Assembly: GCF_014654785.1 (NCBI RefSeq)
Contig: NZ_BNBD01000014.1
Location: 100,501-164,500, forward strand
Reading direction: 5' to 3'
Origin: Streptomyces mashuensis
GTDB taxonomy: Bacteria; Actinomycetota; Actinomycetes; Streptomycetales; Streptomycetaceae
Length of the DNA stretch: 64,000 nucleotides
Under the pieces are notes generated by a model that saw only the letters and a program-made list of their open reading frames with translations, had not been told where the DNA came from and did not search any database. Below, piece by piece: positions 8,374 through 16,981 of this stretch. Position 1 is the stretch's first letter. Each line of letters opens with the position of its first letter. The position numbers and the translations under genes were made by a program.

Positions 8374-9213
8374 CGTGCGGCCGCACGGATCGGTATCGCA
8401 CAGCCCGCCCTCAGTGCCCGGATGCGCCGATTGGAGGCGGAACTCGGTACGGCCCTGCTGGTCCGCACCACGCGTAGCGTCGTGTTGACCACGGCCGGTG
8501 CGGCTTTGGCGGAGTCCGCGCCGCCCGCGCTGGCGGCGCTGGACCGGGCATGGGACACCGCCCGGAGCGCGGCAGCCGGCGAACTCGGCACGCTGCGCGT
8601 CGGATACAGCCTCAGCGCCGGGGCCGAGACGGCACCGGCCCTGGTGGACAGGCTGATGCACGGCAACAGCGGACTCGAGGTCGGCGCAGTCCCGATGGCG
8701 ACACCGGAGATCTCCCCCGCGGTCGCCGACGGCCGCATCGATGCCGGGATCACCCGCGGTGAACAGCCGGGCCGTGGCGTGCGCCGGTTCCTGCTGCGGC
8801 GTGCGCGCGTCGGGGTCCAGCTGGCGCAGCACCATCCGCTGGCCGACCACCCGGAGATCGAGATCGCCGACGCGGCCGCGTATCCGCTGCGACTCCCGGA
8901 CCGTGCGGCCAACCCCGTGATCCACGATCAGCTGTCCGCGCTGTTCCGGGACATTCGACCACACCCTCGATTCCACACGCCCGCAGTGTCCTTCGACATG
9001 TCTCAGCGCGACCTGCGCGACGGGCTCACCCTCGCCCCGGCCGGAGAAGCCGCAGCCGCGACACAACCGTCCGGCCTCACCTGGCGACCGCTGCGGGGCG
9101 CGCCCAGCCTGACGTTCCACCTGGTCCTCCCACGCGAACAGTCGCCACTGCACCGTCGCGTCCGTGCCGTCGCCAAAGCCCTGGCGCACGAGCTGCATTG
9201 GCTGGCGGACTGA
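8365..9213 (+). pseudogene. LysR-type regulator lacking its start and first helix
   Basis: The frame encodes TRAAARIGIAQPALSARMRR, the second and third helices of a LysR winged helix-turn-helix, then a complete effector domain (GTLRVGYSLSAGAE ... PLHRRVRAVAKAL). About 20 N-terminal residues and any start codon in a suitable place are missing; upstream the frame runs into the antisense DUF1330 remnant. Initiation at ATG 8422 would give about 263 residues without a DNA-binding domain. In intact genomes a LysR gene divergent from its target would share a promoter here; both 5' ends and the promoter appear to have been deleted together. Confidence 0.75.
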
Positions 9214-9369
9214 GGGCACAGGTTCAACGGCTCCGCGGCAGGCGGAAGCGACGGCGGATACGGCTCGCCGAACCGGGCTACGCGGCGCCGAAGTCGGATC
9301 GGGCGCAGGTGCGGGTTGTCCGTGGCTACGATGCGGGTGGCTGTGTTCTGCTGACGGCGAGGGCAGGCG

Positions 9370-10599
9370 GTGCTGGGGATGCGCGTGGTCGTCCTGGGAG
9401 AGTTCCGCGCGGACAGGCTGGTCGCGCCGCTCAGCAGCGGCGGCGCCGATGTCGTCGTCCTCGGGGGTACGGAGCTGGGCTCGTTGCTGGGCCCGGACGT
9501 GGCATGCGCGCAGCTGCCCGACAGCCTGAGCGAGCAGGGGACGCTGCGGTTGCTGACCGGCCTTGGCGCAGATGTCGCGGTGCCGAACATGGGGTGCTAC
9601 GGCCAGGAGCAGTTCCTGCCCGTCTACGCTGCCGCGGCCTGTCGCTTCCGGTCGGAGGGGAAGGGCATGCCTGCCCACCCTCCGGGATTCGCCATGCTGG
9701 CCAGCGACAAGACAGTACTGCACCGCACGGCGCGCCAACGTGGCTGGCCCGTACCGCAGGGCAGGGTGTGCGCGGAGGCGAGGGCCGTGCGCGAGGCGGT
9801 CCGTGAGATCGGGCTTCCTGTTCTGGTCAAGGAAGCCCGTAGCGAGTTCAGCGTCGGCCGGTATTACGTTCGCGACGCGGCGCACCTGGACTCGGTGACG
9901 GACACGGTGAGATTCCCGGTCCTGGTCCAGCAAGCAGTCAGCGGTGAGGAGTTCGGAGTCGAGCTGCTGACCTGGCAGGCATCGACGCTCGCATGGCCGG
10001 TGGCTTCCGTGGGTCGTCTCGACGGGGATTGCGACCCCGGCCGCAGGGTCAGGGTCGCCCCTGCGGCGCTGCCCGCCGGGGCGGAGAACGAACTGGCCGC
10101 CACCGTCCACGACATCGTGCGGGCGTTCCGGCCGTGGGGGCCGTGGCAGATCGATTTTGCCGTGGACGAGGAGGGCCGGCTGAAGGTCATCGAGTTGAAC
10201 GGCCGGCTCAGCGGGGTGTCCAACATGAGCTGGAGGAGCACGGGAGTGGACCCGCACGCGGCGTATGCCCGAGTTGTGCTCGGACGTCCGTTGCCTCGCC
10301 GCGTACGAGCCGCCAGGGTCGTGGTGGAGTTGCTGGTGCCCAATGGCGTGATCCTGCCGCCGGTCCCGGCGGGGCTCGAGCTGACGCTCTTCCCGGGCAC
10401 GCCGATGAACCCGGCTCCCTGCGTCCGCGGATACTCCCGGCCGGTACTCGGCGTACCGGAACACCACGCGGACGCGGCTCACGCCTGGCTGCGCGCCCTG
10501 CCCCCGGGGACGCTTCTGAACACCTTGGACGAGGCGGCATCCCAACTGGACCGCGGTCTGCGTGCCCTGCGGAGCGGGAGCACGTCGCTCCTTGCCTGA
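9370..10599 (+). CDS. ATP-grasp ligase (409 aa)
   Basis: Carboxylate-amine or carboxylate-thiol ligase of the ATP-grasp superfamily, related in layout to carbamoyl-phosphate-synthase-like and dipeptide ligases. A pre-ATP-grasp domain (about 1-100) is followed by the nucleotide-binding lysine region LPVLVKEARSEFSVG (about 157-171), the hinge PVLVQQAVSGEEFGVE and the Mg-binding signature FAVDEEGRLKVIELNGRLSG near residue 275 (conserved Glu and Asn). GTG 9370 has GAGGG six bases upstream; ATG 9379 is the alternative. It converges with a 2OG oxygenase, the two stop codons directly abutting. The substrate is unknown. Confidence 0.85.
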   Translation: MLGMRVVVLGEFRADRLVAPLSSGGADVVVLGGTELGSLLGPDVACAQLPDSLSEQGTLRLLTGLGADVAVPNMGCYGQEQFLPVYAAAACRFRSEGKGMPAHPPGFAMLASDKTVLHRTARQRGWPVPQGRVCAEARAVREAVREIGLPVLVKEARSEFSVGRYYVRDAAHLDSVTDTVRFPVLVQQAVSGEEFGVELLTWQASTLAWPVASVGRLDGDCDPGRRVRVAPAALPAGAENELAATVHDIVRAFRPWGPWQIDFAVDEEGRLKVIELNGRLSGVSNMSWRSTGVDPHAAYARVVLGRPLPRRVRAARVVVELLVPNGVILPPVPAGLELTLFPGTPMNPAPCVRGYSRPVLGVPEHHADAAHAWLRALPPGTLLNTLDEAASQLDRGLRALRSGSTSLLA

Positions 10600-10605
10600 T
10601 CAGGC
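10594..10605. other. 12-bp perfect palindrome across abutting convergent stops
   Basis: GCCTGATCAGGC is self-complementary and contains the TGA of the ATP-grasp gene and, on the other strand, the TGA of the 2OG oxygenase gene, with no base between them. There is no loop or T tract, so it is not a convincing terminator by itself. It may simply result from two coding ends ending in the same codons. Confidence 0.5.
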
Positions 10606-11232
10606 GAGGAGGTCGGTGATGAGCTTGCGGGCCCTTCCGGAGACGAGCGGCGTGACGCCGTGGACGAGTTGGCTGCCGTAGACCACCAAGGTCCCCGGCG
10701 GCGGGACACAGATCCAGCGGGTGTGGGGGATCTCGTCCAGCTTGACGGGCCCGCTGCGGGCGGTGATCTCGGGGACGTAGCGGGTGCCGGGTCCGTGATC
10801 ACTGCTGTCCGGGACCGCCTGGCTCCACAGGTCGTCGGATGCATAGGTGTCGAGGTAGAACTGACCGCCTTCGTCGGCGTCCTGGAGGTTGAAGACGACC
10901 CGGGCGATCCGGTGGGGGCGCGCCTGGGGGTCGCCGACGCCGTGGACGTGCGGGCGGATCCTGTCGCCGGGTTTGAGGTCGTGGTAGAGCCATTCGTCGA
11001 CGCCCACGGCAGAGGGAAAGACCCTGCGCAGGACAGGCAGGGCACGGTGCACGGCACCGTTGAGGACCGCCTGTGCCGCCTGGGGCGGGGTCGTTCCCTC
11101 ACTGGGGCGTGCGGGCACCCATCCGGTGGCCGCAAGATGATCGTCGACGATCTTGGTGAGTTCGGCGGTCTCGTCGGTCGTCAGGAAGTCCTCGACGGTC
11201 TGGACGCCCAGGGTCTCGGTCATGTGGATCAC
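10600..11232 (-). CDS. 2-oxoglutarate/Fe(II) oxygenase, prolyl-4-hydroxylase-like (210 aa)
   Basis: Small double-stranded beta-helix dioxygenase. The core shows WLYHDLKPGDRIRPHVHG (residues 81-98), RVVFNLQDADEGGQFYL (about 111-127) and the distal histidine LVHGVTPLVSG (His191) with a downstream Arg for 2-oxoglutarate. The proximal metal site reads H95-V-H97 rather than the usual HxD, with Asp101 nearby, so the ligand set needs checking. GTG 11232 has AGAGGAG eight bases upstream; the inner ATG at 11223 lacks this spacing. It could hydroxylate an amino acid or peptide made by the facing ATP-grasp ligase. Confidence 0.8.
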   Translation of the reverse strand: MIHMTETLGVQTVEDFLTTDETAELTKIVDDHLAATGWVPARPSEGTTPPQAAQAVLNGAVHRALPVLRRVFPSAVGVDEWLYHDLKPGDRIRPHVHGVGDPQARPHRIARVVFNLQDADEGGQFYLDTYASDDLWSQAVPDSSDHGPGTRYVPEITARSGPVKLDEIPHTRWICVPPPGTLVVYGSQLVHGVTPLVSGRARKLITDLLA

Positions 11233-11368
11233 AAGCGGACTCCTCTCGCGGCGCTCAACGGCCCTTGTCCTCATTCCAGTGCGGGCCCGGGCCGATGCCC
11301 AGTCCCCGGCCCGGCCAATGTCGCAGGGCGCCTTGACGAGGTGTGCGCATGGGCCGGAGGTTGGAGGA

Positions 11369-12910
11369 ATGACGTCCCGGGGCGAGGGTGTGGACACCAA
11401 GGTGCTCGTCGTGGGTGCCGGACCGACCGGGCTGCTGCTGGCGTGCGAACTGGCACTGGCCGGTGTCCGGACCCAAGTGATCGACAAACGCGAGGACCCG
11501 CACCGGGAGTCACGGGCCCTGAACCTCCACCCGCGCAGCATGGAGCTGATGGACATGAGGGGCCTGGCCGGACGGTTCCTGGCCGTCGGCCGGACCGTAC
11601 CCGGCTGGCAGTTCGCGGCCGGCCTCCGCCGCCGGCTCGACTTCACCGCACTCGACACTCGGCACTCCTACGCCCTCCTGCTGGCCCAGTCCCGTACCGA
11701 GGAACTGTTGTCCGAACGGGCCCGCGAACTGGGAGTGGAGTTCCACCGCGGGCGTGAGGCCGTCGGCCTGAGACAGGACGCCACAGGCGTCGATGTCGAA
11801 GTGTCGGAGGGCGAAGGCAGGCCGTTGACCGTGCGCTGCGCGTACGCGGTCGGCTGCGACGGCGGGCGCAGCATCGTCCGGCAGGCAGGCGGCATCGGAT
11901 TCCCGGGGACGGACGAGTCGATGACGGCAGTGGTGGGGGACTTCGCCAAAGCCGATCACTCCTGCAACGAACAGGCCAGGCGGCACGGCGTCCTCGTCGC
12001 CCGGCTCGAGGCAGGGCTGACCCGGTTCGTCGTCATGGACCCACAGCGGCTGCGGGTGCCGTCCACCGAGCCGGTGACCGTCGAGGAGTTCCGCAGTTCG
12101 CTGATACGGGTGTGCGGCACGGACTGCGGCATCGGCGAGCCCCGGTGGCTGTCGCGGTTCGGCAACACCACCCGGCTCGCCGAGACGTACCGGCGCGGCC
12201 GGGTCCTGCTGGCCGGCGACGCCGCGCACATCCACTTCCCCGTCGGCGCCCAGGGGCTGAACACCGGCCTGCAGGACGCCATGAACCTCGGCTGGAAACT
12301 CGCCGCCACGGTGCGCGGCTGGGCACCTCCCGGCCTGCTGGACACGTACCACGCCGAGCGCCATCCCGTCGGCCACGCCGTGACCAGCGGCACACGGGCA
12401 CAGGCCCTGCTGGTGGAACTGCCGCTCACGGAGCAGTACCGGTACCCGGCAACTCTCCTGTGTACGCTGCTGGATGACCTCCTGGCCATGAAGGACGTCA
12501 ACCGGTACCTGGCCGCGAGAATCTCCGCGCTCGACACCGCCTACCCCGCCACGTCGCCGGACGCCGACCCCCTCGTCGGCCGGCGGATGCCCGACCTCGG
12601 CCTCACCATCCCGACCGGGTGGGCCCATGTGTACGGACTCCTGCATGACGGGCGTTTCCTGCTGCTCCGCCTCAACGGCCAGGGCAGCGCTCTGGACCCC
12701 GGCGACACGGACAGGGCGCACCGGGCCCGGACGGTCACCGCTGTCCGGCACGACGAGCATCCCGATCTCGACGGTGTACGGGAAATCCTGGTGCGTCCGG
12801 ACGGCCACATCGCCTGGGCCACCCGCACCACCGAGCCCCGAGCCCTGCACGCGGAACGAGCCGAAGCTCTCGACGCATGGACGAGGACCCCTTCCCTGGA
12901 CAACGGGTAG
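11369..12910 (+). CDS. FAD-dependent aromatic hydroxylase (513 aa)
   Basis: Class A flavin monooxygenase with a C-terminal thioredoxin-like extension, as in rifampicin or polyketide hydroxylases. Motifs: VLVVGAGPTGLLLACELA (about 12-29), the substrate/flavin region ESRALNLHPRSMELM, the DG loop VGCDGGRSIVR (about 165-175) and GDAAHIHFPVGAQGLNTG (about 287-304). GGAGG lies eight bases before the ATG. A seven-codon open frame begins at 11349 and stops across this ATG (AATGA), possibly a coupling leader. The gene diverges from the 2OG oxygenase, sharing a 136-bp intergenic stretch. Confidence 0.9.
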   Translation: MTSRGEGVDTKVLVVGAGPTGLLLACELALAGVRTQVIDKREDPHRESRALNLHPRSMELMDMRGLAGRFLAVGRTVPGWQFAAGLRRRLDFTALDTRHSYALLLAQSRTEELLSERARELGVEFHRGREAVGLRQDATGVDVEVSEGEGRPLTVRCAYAVGCDGGRSIVRQAGGIGFPGTDESMTAVVGDFAKADHSCNEQARRHGVLVARLEAGLTRFVVMDPQRLRVPSTEPVTVEEFRSSLIRVCGTDCGIGEPRWLSRFGNTTRLAETYRRGRVLLAGDAAHIHFPVGAQGLNTGLQDAMNLGWKLAATVRGWAPPGLLDTYHAERHPVGHAVTSGTRAQALLVELPLTEQYRYPATLLCTLLDDLLAMKDVNRYLAARISALDTAYPATSPDADPLVGRRMPDLGLTIPTGWAHVYGLLHDGRFLLLRLNGQGSALDPGDTDRAHRARTVTAVRHDEHPDLDGVREILVRPDGHIAWATRTTEPRALHAERAEALDAWTRTPSLDNG

Positions 12911-13095
12911 CCCGGATCAGGGAAGGCTCTCTTCACTGCACTGTGGGAGACCCACCGCCGTGAGCAGGCACCCGGTGAGCGACCTCGACAGCATCACACG
13001 GACGGAACATCCCCCCAGCCGAAGTGAGTTGACCGCCCCCAGCGGTGGATGCCCCGGCCGGGGTCCGAGGGGGTCCGCTGCTATAGTCCGGGGCC

Positions 13096-13947
13096 ATGGG
13101 CGAGCCCAGGGACTTATCGACCTACTGGAGGCCCGCAGTCGGCGGAGTCGAAGTGCTGCACGCCCACTTCAGAAGGCACCGGTACCCGCGTCACACCCAC
13201 GATGCCGTCACCGTCGCGCTCGTCGACAGCGGCGCGGCCTCCTTTCTCTATCGGGGCGAGACCCACACCGCTGCGGCCGGTGACGTTTTCGTCATCGATG
13301 CCGGTGAGGTGCACACCGGCGTGCTCGCTCACCCGCAGGGTTACCGCTACCGGGTGCTGTACCTGGCGCCGGGCACCCTGGAGCGGCTGCAGGACGACGA
13401 CTCGGCGGGCGACCGGGCCCGGCGGCGCGCGTCGGGCTACCGGGAGACGGTCATCCGGGACACCCGGCTCGCCGCCTTACTGGGCCGCGTGCACGACGCG
13501 CTGCGGCCACCCGGGAACCCGATGCTCCAGGAGGTGCTCCTCGCCAGGTTCGCCCGGGCGCTGGCGGAGGGGTACGGGTACGGGCCTGTCGATGCGGTAC
13601 GGCCCGAGCCGCCGCGCGCGGGTCACCGCGCTGTGGCGATGGCCCGCGCGTACCTGGAGGACCGTCTGGCGGACAAGGTGTCGCTGCACGACCTTGCCGC
13701 GCAGACCTGCGTCAGCCCGTACCGGCTGGCCCGGCTGTTCAACGCAGAGGTGGGCATGCCGCCGCACACCTTCCAGAACCTGCTGCGCGTCCAGCGGGCC
13801 CGGCAGCTGCTCGCCGGGGGTGCGCGGGCGGCGGGGATCGCCCGTGAGGTCGGGTTCTACGACCAGGCCCATCTGAACCGGGTCTTCAAGCGCTACACCG
13901 GGGTGACGCCCCACCAATTCAGGGTGGGCACGAGGGGTCCCCGGTAG
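13096..13947 (+). CDS. AraC-family regulator with two TTA codons (283 aa)
   Basis: The N-terminal cupin sensor (RYPRHTHDAVTVALVDSG, about 29-46; AAGDVFVIDAGEVHTG) is followed by a C-terminal pair of helix-turn-helix motifs (SLHDLAAQTCVSPYRLARLF about 196-215; AREVGFYDQAHLNRVFKRY about 257-275). Cupin-AraC proteins of this type often control an adjacent exporter, here the EamA gene. Leu7 (13114-13116) and Leu128 (13477-13479) are encoded by TTA, the codon read by the developmental tRNA bldA in Streptomyces, so its translation is probably delayed to antibiotic-producing stages. A TATAGT-like -10 sits at about 13080. It may control the biosynthetic genes downstream. Confidence 0.9.
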   Translation: MGEPRDLSTYWRPAVGGVEVLHAHFRRHRYPRHTHDAVTVALVDSGAASFLYRGETHTAAAGDVFVIDAGEVHTGVLAHPQGYRYRVLYLAPGTLERLQDDDSAGDRARRRASGYRETVIRDTRLAALLGRVHDALRPPGNPMLQEVLLARFARALAEGYGYGPVDAVRPEPPRAGHRAVAMARAYLEDRLADKVSLHDLAAQTCVSPYRLARLFNAEVGMPPHTFQNLLRVQRARQLLAGGARAAGIAREVGFYDQAHLNRVFKRYTGVTPHQFRVGTRGPR

Positions 13948-14091
13948 CCTCCCGCCCTCCGGAGGACGGCTTCGTCGAGGACGAAGCCGCCGGCCCGGCC
14001 GCCCCGGCGTGGACGGTACGGCGTGCACTGCCTGCCCCGCTGCCGCACGAACGAACACGGGAACGGACACGATGACGAAGGGTGGGCACAC

Positions 14092-15120
14092 ATGCCACGA
14101 GAGAAGATACGGAGCGCCCGCGGAGGCGCACCGGTGAGCGGCGCGCCCGAAGACGGGAAGCGGGCCTCGGGGGCTTCGGTCTACGCCATGCTCGTCCTGA
14201 CCATGGCGCTGTGGGGAAGTGCCTTCCCCGCGTCGAAGGTGATGGTGGGCGACGTTCCGCACCAGGTGGCGGCCCTGCTGCGGTTCGGCTTCGGCGGGCT
14301 GGTCATGCTCGCCTGGCTGCTGGGCACCGGCGGACGGCTTGCCCTGACCCGGCGGGACCTGGCCCGGACCGCCCTCGCCGGATCGCTCGGTGTCTTCGGC
14401 TACAACACCCTGTTCTTCTGGGGGCTGGCGCTGGCGCCGTCGATCGACGGCTCCATCATCGTCCCGGTCTTCGCACCGGTCATCACCAGTGCCGTCGCGG
14501 TCCTCTTCTTCCGTGAGCGCACCACGGTGATGCGGGTCGCCGGGCTGGCCCTCGGTATCGGCGGCGCGGTGGTCTTCCTGCTCGGTGTGGGGGGACCGGC
14601 CGGTGGGCGGCGGCTCCTGGGCGACCTGGTGTTCCTGGCGGCGGCCTGCTGCTGGTCGGCGTACACGCTGGTGTCCAAGCGCCTGCTCACCGGCGACCCG
14701 GTGCGGGCCACCGCGCTCGCGACGCTCAGCGGCTCGGTGCTGCTGGCCCTGGTGGCGCTGCCGGCCCTGCCGGCGGTGGCCTGGGGCTCCCTGTCCGGAA
14801 GCTTCTGGGCCATCGTGGCCTATCTCGCCGTCGGGCCGACGGCAGTCGCCTACGTCTTCTACTACCGCGGGGTACAGGCCGTGGGGCCTGCCACGGCGAC
14901 GGTGATGATGTTCCTGTCGCCGGTCTTCGGAGCGGGCGGCGGCGCACTGTTCCTCGGCGAGGGGCTCAACCTGGTCCAGGGCTGCGGCGCCCTGCTGATG
15001 ACCGGCGGCGCTCTGCCGGCCGTCTTCGGCGGTCTGCCGCGGCGCAAGGGGGACCCGGAAGAGCCGGACGAGGTCGTCCCGGAACGGGCGGCGCGGACCG
15101 ACACGACGGAGGCACGGTGA
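14092..15120 (+). CDS. EamA/DMT-family transporter (342 aa)
   Basis: Integral membrane protein with two EamA repeats of about five helices each: the first opens with LTMALWGSAFPASKVMV (about 40-56), the second near LGDLVFLAAACCWSAYTLVSKRL (key motif WSAYTL). Members of the drug/metabolite transporter superfamily export amino acids and small metabolites. ATG 14092 is preferred for its upstream GGTGGG; GTG 14023 would add 23 polar residues. Its stop overlaps the aminotransferase start as GTGA, tying exporter and enzyme into one message, possibly for export of an amino-acid-like product. Confidence 0.88.
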   Translation: MPREKIRSARGGAPVSGAPEDGKRASGASVYAMLVLTMALWGSAFPASKVMVGDVPHQVAALLRFGFGGLVMLAWLLGTGGRLALTRRDLARTALAGSLGVFGYNTLFFWGLALAPSIDGSIIVPVFAPVITSAVAVLFFRERTTVMRVAGLALGIGGAVVFLLGVGGPAGGRRLLGDLVFLAAACCWSAYTLVSKRLLTGDPVRATALATLSGSVLLALVALPALPAVAWGSLSGSFWAIVAYLAVGPTAVAYVFYYRGVQAVGPATATVMMFLSPVFGAGGGALFLGEGLNLVQGCGALLMTGGALPAVFGGLPRRKGDPEEPDEVVPERAARTDTTEAR

Positions 15121-16358
15121 CCGACGCACCCCTCGCCGCACGACTGCGCGACCTGGCGGGCCCCACCATCTTCAGTGAGATGACCGCTCTGGCCCAGGCG
15201 GCCGGGGCCGTGAACCTCGGGCAGGGCTTCCCCGACGGCGACGGCCCCGCGGCTCTGCTCGAAGCCGCCCATGCGGCGATCGACCAGGGCCTGAACCAGT
15301 ATCCGCCGGCCACGGGGCTGCCGGTGCTGCGGAAGGCGATTGCGGCGCGGCGGGCGGCGGATCACGGGGTGGAGTACGACCCGGAGACCGAGGTGGTGGT
15401 GACGGCCGGGGCGACGGAGGCAATTGCGGCGGCGCTGATCGGGCTGTGCGAGCCGGGTGACGAGGTCGTGGTGTTCGACCCGCTGTACGACTCCTACGGC
15501 GCCTGTCTGGCGATGGCGGAGGTGCGGCGGGTTCCGGTGCTGCTGGAGTACGACGGCACGCGCTTCTCCTTCGACCCCGACGCCCTGCGCGCCGCCGTCG
15601 GCCCGCGCACCCGGCTGATCCTCCTGAACACCCCGCACAACCCCAGCGGCAAGGTCTTCGACGCCCGAGAGCTCGCACTGATCGCCGAATTGTGCGTGGA
15701 GCACGACCTGATCGCGGTGGTCGACGAGGTCTACGAGTACCTGGTCTACGACGGCCTGCGGCACCTGACCCCTGCCGCGCTGCCGGGCATGCGCGAACGC
15801 ACCCTGTCCATCTCCTCCGCCGGCAAGACCTTCAGCGCCACCGGCTGGAAGGTCGGCTGGGCCTGCGGCCCGGCGCCCCTGGTCACGGCCGTCCGCACCG
15901 TCAAGCAGTACCTGACCTTCGGCACCGGTACGCCGTTCCAGGCCGCGGTCGCCCACGGCCTGACGGCGTGCATGGACTGGGTCGAGGAGCTGCGGGCCGG
16001 GCTGGAGAGCCGTCGCGACCTGCTGGTGGCGGGGTTGCGGACCGGCGGCATCACCACGTACCCGAGCAGCGCCACGTACTTCCTGCAGATGGACGCCCGG
16101 TCCTTCGGCACCGGCGACGGCGACGCGCTGTGCCGGGAGCTGGTCCGCTCGGCCGGGGTGGTGGCGATCCCCAGCGTCGCCCTGTACGACGACAAGAAAG
16201 CCGGCCGCCACCTCGTCCGGCTCGCCTTCTGCAAGGACGAGGAACTGCTGGCCGGCGCTGCCGGGAGGCTGGCGGCGCAGGCCCGGGCCGCCGGGGCGGG
16301 GCAGGTCGCGCGACCGGCGCGGGACCTGGACGGGAGGGCAAGAACGTCCAAGACATGA
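15117..16358 (+). CDS. Class I/II PLP aminotransferase, glutamine transaminase K/YbdL-like (413 aa)
   Basis: Fold-type I aminotransferase. The N terminus contains NLGQGFPDGDGP and QYPPATGLPVLRKAIA, typical of the kynurenine/methionine aminotransferase group. The substrate Asn region is NTPHNPSGKVF, the PLP-pyridine Asp lies in VVDEVYEYLVYD, and the Schiff-base lysine is Lys237 in SSAGKTFSATGWKVGW. A C-terminal Arg near LVRLAFCKDEE would bind the substrate carboxylate. It starts at a GTG overlapping the transporter stop. It could convert a 2-oxo acid into the amino acid used by the nearby NRPS module; this is inference from position. Confidence 0.92.
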   Translation: MTDAPLAARLRDLAGPTIFSEMTALAQAAGAVNLGQGFPDGDGPAALLEAAHAAIDQGLNQYPPATGLPVLRKAIAARRAADHGVEYDPETEVVVTAGATEAIAAALIGLCEPGDEVVVFDPLYDSYGACLAMAEVRRVPVLLEYDGTRFSFDPDALRAAVGPRTRLILLNTPHNPSGKVFDARELALIAELCVEHDLIAVVDEVYEYLVYDGLRHLTPAALPGMRERTLSISSAGKTFSATGWKVGWACGPAPLVTAVRTVKQYLTFGTGTPFQAAVAHGLTACMDWVEELRAGLESRRDLLVAGLRTGGITTYPSSATYFLQMDARSFGTGDGDALCRELVRSAGVVAIPSVALYDDKKAGRHLVRLAFCKDEELLAGAAGRLAAQARAAGAGQVARPARDLDGRARTSKT

Positions 16359-16437
16359 CGGCCTCCGCCTGTGAAGAATCGGGGCATGCGCGTCTTGGCC
16401 GGGCGCGTGCACGAGCACAACCGAGGAGGCATCAGCA

Positions 16438-16875
16438 ATGACCGACGAGAGCTCGCCGACCCCGGTGGTCTGGGACACCAAGATCGCCGTGGTGCTGCGG
16501 GAGGATCTCGAGACGTGGCAGAAGCTCAACGTCACCGCCTTCACCGTCAGCGGCATCGCGGCCACGGTGGAGAACGTGACCGGTGAGCCCTACCGGGACG
16601 CCTCCGGTGTGACGTACCTGCCGATGTTCCGCCAGCCGGTCCTGGTGTTCGCCGCGGACGGCGAGACGCTGTCGCGGATCCATGAACGCGCCCTGCGGCG
16701 CGAGGTCCCGACGGCGGTCTACACGGAGGAACTCTTCGTGACCAACAACGACGAGGACAACCGGGCCGCGGTCGCCGCCGTGGCCACGGAGAAGCTGCGC
16801 CTCGTCGGTCTGGCCCTGCGCGCCGACCGGAAGGTCGTCGACAAGGTGGTCAAGGGCGCGTCGCTGCACCCGTAG
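16438..16875 (+). CDS. DUF2000 family protein (145 aa)
   Basis: Small protein with the family's characteristic blocks: KIAVVLREDLETWQKLNVTA (about 15-34), YLPMFRQPVLVFAADGE (about 60-76) and TAVYTEELFVTNNDEDNRAAV (core VYTEELF). DUF2000 members have a peptidyl-tRNA-hydrolase-2-like fold and no established function. A GAGGAGG site lies at normal distance before the ATG. It follows the aminotransferase by 79 bases and is followed by a strong hairpin, so it probably ends the AraC/EamA/aminotransferase unit. Confidence 0.82.
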   Translation: MTDESSPTPVVWDTKIAVVLREDLETWQKLNVTAFTVSGIAATVENVTGEPYRDASGVTYLPMFRQPVLVFAADGETLSRIHERALRREVPTAVYTEELFVTNNDEDNRAAVAAVATEKLRLVGLALRADRKVVDKVVKGASLHP

Positions 16876-16881
16876 CCCGGC

Positions 16882-16912
16882 TGCCGGGGCGGCACGCCGT
16901 ACCGCCCCGGCA
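16882..16912 (+). terminator. Hairpin after DUF2000 gene
   Basis: TGCCGGGGCGG pairs perfectly with CCGCCCCGGCA (11 bp) around a 9-base loop, seven bases after the DUF2000 stop and 70 bases before the radical SAM start. There is no T tract, as is common for actinobacterial hairpin terminators. Confidence 0.6.
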
Positions 16913-16981
16913 CTGCCGGATGCCCGGCCGAGCACGATCAGGAACCACCAGCGCCGCCGTCGCGAGAGACCAGGTGACCAG

